Positions 56,775 to 64,000 of a DNA stretch of 64,000 nucleotides are shown piece after piece. The position numbers and the translations under genes were made by a program. Below the pieces are notes generated by a model. The model worked only from the letters and a program-made list of their open reading frames with translations. It ran no database searches and was not told the DNA's origin. Position 1 is the stretch's first letter, and each line of letters opens with the position of its first letter. Source of the DNA: Alligator mississippiensis (lineage: Eukaryota > Chordata > Crocodylia > Alligatoridae); the NCBI RefSeq assembly GCF_030867095.1, contig NC_081824.1, positions 352,134,203 to 352,198,202 on the forward strand. Direction: 5' to 3'.

Positions 56775-57233
56775 CAGGGGTGTCAAACATATGGCCCAGG
56801 GGCTGGATCTGGCCTGCAGAGCCTCTCTATCCAGCCTCCAGACTATCCACGGGCCACTATAAGTAGGGGGATGTGGCCTGATGCACAATCCAAGACTCCT
56901 GTGTCTTGGTGGAAATAGCAATTGGCAGCAGGAGGGAGAGTAAGGGTTGATACAGTTGCAGCCATGTTTCAACTGCTCTAGTGAATACCTGTTGCACTCC
57001 TGTTGCCTTACCTCCCAGCTGCCGGCCCCTGCCACGTGGCCTGTGGTGGAGCTGGAGACATCTCCATGAAGTTTGGGTCAGAGCTGAAGCCACTGCCCCC
57101 ACACTGCTGTGTGCTCTGACCCACAGCTGCAGCTGTCACTGCCTCTACTTGCTTGTGCCGTGGACTGGATCCTGCCCATGAGGAGCCCACAACTCATATC
57201 TGGCCCAGGGCACAAAGTGAGTTGACACCCCTG
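56775..57233. mobile_element. hAT/Charlie-like MITE (459 bp) in ATP11A intron
   Basis: Ends CAGGGGTGTCAAACATATGG and (reversed) CAGGGGTGTCAACTCACTTT, flanked by GTCTACAG and TTCTACAG, seven of eight alike. CAGGGGTGTC ends and 8-bp duplications are typical of Charlie-group hAT elements. No transposase. Confidence 0.85.
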
Positions 57234-57241
57234 TTCTACAG

Positions 57242-58964
57242 GATTCATATTCTTCAGCTACAGAATCCTGTCCTTTGGTTTTAATAGGGTAGGAGGCAGA
57301 GATAGGAGAAAGATAGTAGTTTGTTGGTCACTGACTTTTTAAAAATACTGTAGTTCAAGAAGGTCTATGCTCATTAACGGTAAGAACTATGCTGAGTCCC
57401 CAGAATTCCCTCCTAAAGCAAAGTACTACTTTTGGCTCCTTCAGGAATAGCAAAGACTTCATAACAAGGTAAATATCCTGCCATTATGACGGAAGTGAAA
57501 TACTGAACAAAAATACCAATCAGCAAACTAAATGGGAGAGAAAGGGTATTTTTAAGGGAGAAAAACAAGTTATTCACTGTGTGCACACAAAATGCTAGGA
57601 GTGGCATTTGAGTTAGAAAAATGTTTTGGATTACTGGAATAATGGTCAATTAGAGGCCAATAAAAAGTGGAAAGAAGGCAATTTTGAAGTGCTTTTACAT
57701 TTTCCAATCTTGTGTTGTCAAGTGGTAGAAATCTCTGCTGCTAGCAAGAGGGAAGAAAGAACAATGCGAGTGGAAATATAACAAATGAATGAAGCTGGTG
57801 TATAAAAAGGTTTTCTGTATACAATCAAGAGAACATACCATACATGCATAGCTTCCAAGAAGACTAAATCCAGCTTATCTCATTTTGGCAAGCAGTCCCA
57901 CCAAAGTTGTTGGGCCCACTGGTATGAAAGATTTTGGCATAAAATTATTCAAAACAACAGATTCCTCCAAAGCTTTTGCAGAAGTATTGATAGTTTTAGC
58001 CCAACAAAGTGAAGTTTGCATATACACCACTAAGAAAACCCTAAAAGTCAATCTAAAATGTGGAAGACTATATAAGTTGGGGTTTTTTTAAATTTTTCAT
58101 TGGTAACAATGGTAAATAGCTGTTCACCACACACAGGACTTCCTGTCAATTACATTAATGGTTAGAAACAAAAATAAGTATCTCAGGGCAGAACTGATTT
58201 GTAGAGATTCATGACATGGTTTCCTACTGTAGCAGGAGGCTGGACTTGATTACTCAGAACATCCTGAAAGTCTTATGTTCCTTTTTTCAGCCATTGCAGT
58301 AGCCTTTAAAAACATATTTTAAGGTTTTGTCCTTAAAGGGATGCAAAAAACTTAACTCACTGTTCCAGAAGCCAGAACAAATTAATTTAAAAATATTTCT
58401 AAGACAATTTTAGCTGAAATTGTGAACACTGAAATCAATTTCCAATATTTTCCTTGCAATTTATACAGATGTTATCAGTTTAAAAGTTCCTACACTTTTA
58501 AGAAGAAAGGATTTATATTTATAACCGCCATCTATCAGAAAATATGAATATGAAGCCTGCAAAAGAACCAAATCTTTCTTATAGCTTAAATGGGACTGTT
58601 ATTTCACCCTAAATGGTTTATACAAGGACATCTTTTACTATGCAGTTTATGTTTACTTCGTATTAATCTAAAAATTTTGAACAGCATATATTTGCAATCT
58701 CTGGGGGGTTTTTTCCCCCCAGGATGATGTATAGACTTCATGTCACAGCATACAGTGAATATTTTTCTTTAAAAAAAAATAAAAAAAAATCACGTTTGCC
58801 TGAAATAACTGCTGCAAAACAAAACATCAGAACTGCTGTATTTTCCTCACTGTTGTAGAGCCCTGTATGGCTTAAAACCATAATTTCTACATTAAAACAG
58901 AAATAATGGCAAAACCACTATTGGATTGGTAAAGGGCTTGATTACGTCTGTGCGTGGTGAATAG
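57242..58964. other. ATP11A intronic or 3' flanking sequence, no feature recognised
   Basis: AT-rich. A phrase GGAGGCTGGACTTGATTACT near 58232 may be an old CR1 scrap. Confidence 0.35.
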
Positions 58965-58970
58965 TTTATT
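58965..58970 (-). terminator. ATP11A: Candidate polyadenylation signal for the short ATP11A transcript
   Basis: Minus-strand AATAAA about 330 bp after the stop of the short terminal exon. Confidence 0.4.
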
Positions 58971-59300
58971 TTCTGTCACTTACAATGCAAGCATTCATTG
59001 CATTGTGCAACACATTCATCTACAGAAACATGAATGCTTACAAATCTTAGATTGAAGCAGACAAATTATGTAAAATTAAATAATGAGAGTGACAGCTAAT
59101 TACCAATGGTCAACAGATTCTGGAGTAGAGGAAAAATTTATATTGAAAAATATTCTTCTTTAAAGTATAGTAGTTTATATGCGAATCAGAAAAGAAGACA
59201 ATGAATAAGATAAACAGCTCTTGGTGATAAACTTTCTACCATCCTTTGAATGAAAATAGTTGAGCATGCAGAAAGGCAGAAAAAGTCACCTTTTGTTCCA

Positions 59301-59378
59301 TTAGAAACTTAGACTGCTTGAAGTCTGAGAAAGCATAAAGATGGTGGACTGCTCAACAGAAAGGCACTGATGTTTAGT
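59301..59378 (-). CDS. ATP11A: ATP11A short alternative terminal exon (25 residues)
   Basis: On the minus strand, after acceptor GGGAAATCAG, phase 0 reads TKHQCLSVEQSTIF, then MLSQTSSSLSF and stop (59301-59303). As I recall the human isoform it is TKSQCLSV and on, so only one residue of 25 differs. The preceding exon ends in phase 0 at GIn of ERIQ, which lets either terminal exon follow. Conservation of both tails across amniotes argues that each has a function. Confidence 0.9.
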   Translation of the reverse strand, partial: TKHQCLSVEQSTIFMLSQTSSSLSF

Positions 59379-60838
59379 CTGATTTCCCCAGAAGATTGTA
59401 GGAAGTAACCGTGCACATCATTTATGTTTAAAGCAAGGTAGTGGTTATTTAGGCAAAGCAGGTTGGAAGACAGGAGGAAACAGCGAGAGGGAAGAAAGAG
59501 ACACAAGGGATAAATCTGGTTAAAAGCTAGAAGATTTTTTACTGCATATTAAAAAATGAACATTGCCAGTGTTAAGCCCACACTCTGCTTTACAACTGGT
59601 TCATTTTCCAACATTAACAGACAATGGCAATGAAAAAAGGCCATTCTCATTAGATATTTATATACCCTAGTGGGTGGATTATTTTTTTTAATTAACCCAT
59701 TCTCATTCTCTCTCTTTAGACTTAAGTACAAGCATGCACAGCCTAGACTGTGTGAGAGTGTGGATACTAAGGGCAATTTTCCTGTAAATATCAGTCACAA
59801 GCCAGAGTCTGCTCAAAGACCTACACAAAAAGCTTCTACACTCTGATCTGCATGGGCATCTTGGTTTGGCATTCTGCTGAACCTACAGATTTGGTTTTAC
59901 CTCCTGAAATAAGGTATTGTCATAGCTTTATGCATGCTGGGAATGTAGAAAATGGCACTGACAACTGTCTAATAGATATGAAAGCAGAATGCCGCTCCCC
60001 TCCCTTGCCTAAATATATACTGTCTTCCCAGATTTTATTTTCCTAGGAAGGAAGGCACAATTATTTGCTTTGAATCTATTTTATTCCTTAGAAGGGGGCT
60101 TTGCATTGCTTCTGTAAAATAACTTATGCTGTTGGCCACTAAAAGGAATGGGGATAATAGATCTGAACAACAATCTTGCTATCCAGCGATGTGGTTACAT
60201 ATCTGTGTGCTTATAGCTGAATATATTGCAAATATATACCTGAAGATTTTGTTTTTAAATATTAATTTTCATTTAAACATTACTTGTGATAGCTTTTTAA
60301 ATTTTAAATTCATGGCTTTCTTGTAAAGGTCACAGTAGATGTATTAAGCAATGGTCACGCTTCCTAGGAAAAAGATATTACATAACCAGATTATTTAACA
60401 TTATTCTATTTTAGCAACAATACACTACTTAATCATACGCATGTTATTTTATCTTTACAGACTGATTAAACAGTAAGCAAGCATATAGTGCTATCTTGCT
60501 GTAGTGGAGATATTTTTGCAAACTTAATTTCAAGTAGATCTGGATCTCACAACTTTGCTTCTGAATACTGGTTTCACATTTGATTTAGGAAGGACCTTTT
60601 AGTTGGCTTCTATATTTTATACAGATCTACCAAACTTGCATAACTTTGTTATATTATGTGAAGCATAAACTAAAGTAAAAGTACATAGAAATTTCAACCT
60701 AGAAACAATGACTGCAAACTTCTCACTAAGTACAAACATGGATTCCTATACTTCTTTTATTACTTCTAAAACTCTAGAGAGATCTAATTTTCAAAGATTC
60801 ATAGTACATGTCACTAAATCTAAGAAAAATATTTTTAC
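59379..60838. other. ATP11A intron
   Basis: No repeat or exon recognised. Confidence 0.5.
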
Positions 60839-61004
60839 CTGGATTCTTTCTGTTGCTGTGGGCCACAACTGTCTGCATAAGATCTTCTTGAGTACATCAG
60901 GAAGAAGACTGATTATTATGAGCAGAATGATACCCAGCCATGCAGGCCCACTAGACAGCATCTGCATGAACACATAGTACATCCTTTGATAATTAAGAAA
61001 AGGC
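60839..61004 (-). CDS. ATP11A: ATP11A exon, last membrane helix
   Basis: ATP11A is a P4-ATPase (class VI) that, with a CDC50 partner, moves phosphatidylserine and phosphatidylethanolamine to the inner leaflet of the plasma membrane. This 166-bp exon (acceptor CCTCTAG, donor GTAAAA) completes a Trp codon and reads [20 protein letters not shown], then [20 protein letters not shown] and [15 protein letters not shown]. It holds the last transmembrane helix and the start of the cytoplasmic tail. The [16 protein letters not shown] sequence is the ATP11A form; ATP11C has DRHLHPTSTEKAQ there, which decides the paralogue. The exon ends in phase 0 before the alternative tails. Confidence 0.93.
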
Positions 61005-62784
61005 CTAGAGGGAAGAGATGAGAAGGAGATACACTTTAGTGGAACTGCTACTTGAAAGAGAAAAGTGTCACAGTGTTAAATATAAAATATATAACAGAGT
61101 ACTGCAAAAGTTGTAGGATCAGTTTCCCCAAGGTTCATTTTTCAGTTTGTCAGAATTCATCTGAGGTTCACTTATGTTTCACATTCTAATTAACTAGAAA
61201 ATACATGGAAAAACTCATTTAACTGTGACATTTTACCTGGCTTAGTATCAAAACCACTGTAGTTTTTACAATTATTCGGCCTCAAAAGAATAAGAGGGTG
61301 AGGAGTCAAGCCTGGTTCCTGGCACCTGGTTCCCTTCCTCCTTCAAAACATTCAGACTCACTCTTAATATTGCCAAACCCGAAACATTTAAAAAACAAAC
61401 AAACAAACCCAAAATAACACCAAAATCTTGATATATTTTTTCATATTTGGGGCAACATACCCATTCCCAAACTTGTGCAATCCCTAGGGTCAAAGTTTAG
61501 TCTTAAAAGCAATCATAAAATGTTATTTCCTTTCCCTAGCTAGAGGGAACTCCACTTAACATCTTTTACCCCCTGGGAGGGGTGGATCAGAGGATTGCAC
61601 TGGTACACTTGCCGCACCCCCACTCCCTCCCGCATTGACTCCTGGCCCATCCAAAGTTAGAACCAAATGCCTGGTTGTGGCAGCTGCATTTCTAGTCAGG
61701 CAGTGCTGAGGGAATCAATTGACTTCACGGCTCATTTATAATCTATCTGATCCCTTCTAAACTCTTCATTCCACAGGTGTTAATAACCCTCTCCTTTTTA
61801 ATGGTCTTGATGTTCCAACAACCAAGGTACCATTTTTGTTCTGTAATTCTGCTGCCTGTTAGGAGTTTCATTGCCAGGAGCAGCTATTTCACAGCCCTGT
61901 AGACTGTTTTTAACCCATTCCAAGAAGTACTATTTGTTTTTGCTTCAATCTTCAACTGCGTAATGCAGTCTCAGGCCCCTAGCCTATTTGTAAAGCTTCT
62001 AGTTTATTTTTAACTGGAGAAAAATATGTGTTGTTTTATATGTGGCAATGCACCTCACTGTTTGCACCCTTGTCCCTTTTCAAAATCCAACATCTGTCCA
62101 TGTCCCCTGAAGTATGGAAACTACCATTTTGTGCTTGTCTACCCTCTTCCCTTCCTGTGTAGAGGGCAAGCCTTCTCACTCCCTCAAGGTGTGAACACAC
62201 ATTCTATGGAATAAGCTTTCTTAACTTAGTAGTAAAAAATGGAGTAGAAACACAATACACAGTTTTAGCCTGGTGTAAAGCATGTTACTTCAAGGTCAAT
62301 TACTCCCTAAGAAATGAGGAGTACCAATATTCTTTTCTAATATTTTTCAATCCAGATATATGAAGCTGGAAGAGTATCTCAAAACACATTTCCTCTTACA
62401 TACATTTATTTATATTTGCTGAGAAAAAGATGGTCCTAAAACATATGGACATTTTTTGTAATGTGAGTTTTCTTTTTCTATCTTGTTAATTATGTATAGC
62501 AAAACTTATTAGAACATATCTGTCACAAAAGAAGAATAATATAAAAAGGGGAATCAGCAGCAGGTGATGTAAAAATTCTTCTAACCTGCTCTATTTGTAA
62601 TAAAGCCATAGATTTTTAAAACAAAACATCAAAAAAAGCTCAACCACTTTGTAATAGAATCTAAGGACCAATAATTTTTCCTCCCTAAGGCTATTTCTAG
62701 CATCTATTAAGCTCAAGAAAAGTTAAGTTTTCAGTAATCACCATGATTGATATGTTTAAACTGTAAGAAGCAAAGTACTGTTGG
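61005..62784. other. ATP11A intron, no feature recognised
   Basis: AT-rich intron between two coding exons, apart from the repeat that begins at 62785. Confidence 0.5.
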
Positions 62785-63070
62785 AGTGATGTTGTAGCTG
62801 TGATGGTCCATGAAATATGCGAGGCAAGGATTTTTGAGAGTGGTATCTTTTATTGGACCAATTGCACGGTTGGAAGAGACTTAGACAATATTTTAATGCA
62901 GTGTATTATTTTTCAGATATTTCTTATGTGCCCTTCCTCAGGTTTCAGAAAGAAGCCAAAGGAAGGGCACTTTGTACCAAAAGCTTGTCTCTCTCAATTG
63001 TACAATTGGTTCAATCAAAGCTATCATCACAAAACACTTGCTTTCCTGGATCAACACTGTTACAACAACA
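62785..63070. repeat. Interspersed repeat (TATCTTTTATTGGACCAA family), copy 2
   Basis: GTAGCTGTGATGGTCCATGA, then GAGGCAAGGATTTTTGAGAG and TATCTTTTATTGGACCAATT, followed by CTTCCTCAGGTTTCAG. Longer than the copy at 16352-16490. Confidence 0.6.
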
Positions 63071-63232
63071 TTCCAGCCCTCTGATATGTTTAAATTGGTG
63101 ACTTGAGTTGTTAGTTGTACAAAATACAAAAGCTGAATTGAAAAGAGCTTGGTTTATAACCTATTTTATATTTCTGAAATAATATTTGCATTTAGTAACA
63201 CTTCAAAATAACAATTTACACTAGGTTCTCAC

Positions 63233-63336
63233 CAGATAATTCCTCCCCAGAGTAGGGAAAAGATAATGTAGAACAGCAATGATCCCCAGATCACAAAGTG
63301 ATTTATCCATGTCCAGTAGCGTGTATCTAGCGCAAG
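63233..63336 (-). CDS. ATP11A: ATP11A exon, penultimate membrane helix
   Basis: On the minus strand, acceptor TTCTTTCAG and donor GTGAGA bound 104 bp that read from phase 0 [20 protein letters not shown], then [14 protein letters not shown] and two bases of Trp. It is the segment just before the final helix of ATP11A and differs from the human sequence I remember at only a few residues. It joins perfectly to 60839-61004. The remaining upstream exons, with the P-type ATPase catalytic domains, lie right of the window. Confidence 0.93.
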
Positions 63337-63689
63337 CTGAAAGAAAAAAGAAAAATGTGGTTATTATTTTAATTATTGGGAAGTGATAAAATACTCAGAA
63401 AAGATGGAGTAATGTTAAAACCAGCATATTATTTCAAGAATTAAGCTAAGGCATTACTGAAAAGCTGTAGTGGAAACAAGGCCTTTCAGTTTCCATCACA
63501 ATTAAGAAAGTTCCCATACCTATTACCCAAGAACTAAACCTTGCATTTCATAGTGATAGCTAATATACATCACACCAAAAGCTTGAATATTACTTAGGAA
63601 ATAATAACACTGAAATATTACTAGCAGCATGTTAAAAGATTAATTGTCCTCCTTCTTGTTTCTCTTTAAAAGTAGTCTCTAAGGCCCCT

Positions 63690-64000
63690 GATGCACATTA
63701 TACTTAAGGCATGATTAATTGGTTAATCACATGATTGACTGGCTGGGAACCCCTTCAGTTATGCGAGCCAACAGCCACAGGTGGGCAACAGGCACCCCCA
63801 TGGCTGTGAGTTCTGACAGCTGATAGGGCTCCCAGCCACAGGAGAAAAATAACCAGTGCAGGGGGAGCCTGGGTGTAATTCTGGGCTTCCCCTACATTGG
63901 CAATACGGCATGAGGGGAATCTGATGCTCAATTCCACAATCACACCTCCCGGCATCATAGGAGTGCAATTGCTGGGATCAGATCTCAAGTCCTATTGCAC
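63690..64000 (-). repeat. Non-autonomous repeat, copy 2 (cut by window edge)
   Basis: Read on the minus strand it matches 28760-29200 block by block (CAATTGCACTCC, GTGTGATTGTGG, CCCAGGCTCCCCCTGCACTGG, CAGCCATGGGGGTGCC). It continues past the window end. Confidence 0.55.

Noticed and set aside
60839-61004. ATP11C or ATP11B as identity of the flippase
   Set aside because: The [11 protein letters not shown] segment and the TKxQCLSVEQ tail are those of ATP11A; ATP11C and ATP11B differ there.

Overview
The window looks like nuclear DNA from a sauropsid, most likely a crocodilian. The reasons are abundant CR1 LINEs (one almost full length), several families of short non-autonomous DNA transposons, old LTR elements, and the vertebrate gene ATP11A with its introns. 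This is inference; no search could be run.

Host genes. The right part (about 47-63.4 kb) holds the 3' end of ATP11A on the minus strand, encoding a P4-ATPase lipid flippase. Two penultimate coding exons (63233-63336 and 60839-61004) encode the last membrane helices. Two alternative terminal exons follow: a short one at 59301-59378 and a long one at 51158-51415, which leads into an AT-rich probable 3' UTR of about 4 kb. The left part (3.5-26.9 kb) holds a plus-strand gene I do not recognise. It is built of short exons, most of them phase 1 at both ends, with one membrane helix and a Lys/Ser-rich tail. It lies tail-to-tail with ATP11A, and the reading frame of its last exon is broken, so the gene is either truncated or decaying.

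Repeats fill most of the rest. From 0-9 kb there are CR1 pieces and MITEs, some nested. From 9-14.7 kb there is a solo LTR with a 5-bp target duplication, then a broken Ty3/Gypsy element with both LTRs sitting inside an older inverted-repeat element and itself invaded by another LTR. From 14.9-21.3 kb there are two CR1 copies; the second is nearly complete, with an ORF1 esterase domain, and its 5' end stops about 48 bp before a host exon. From 23-25.2 kb there are a MITE and a second solo LTR. From 28-30.6 kb there are MITEs and a 228-bp inverted duplication. From 32.18-38.42 kb there is a three-level nest: a hAT element split by an LTR element, which itself received a Tigger-like and a second hAT insertion. 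The LTR element has a primer site matching tRNA-Gly and encodes a broken coiled-coil protein with an RRM-like end. From 41-46.5 kb there are another CR1, a hAT element and fold-back elements. ATP11A introns hold a few MITEs.

Two things deserve most attention: the unrecognised membrane-protein gene beside ATP11A, and the tRNA-Gly-primed LTR element whose only visible protein is coiled-coil plus RRM-like, with no pol genes in sight.
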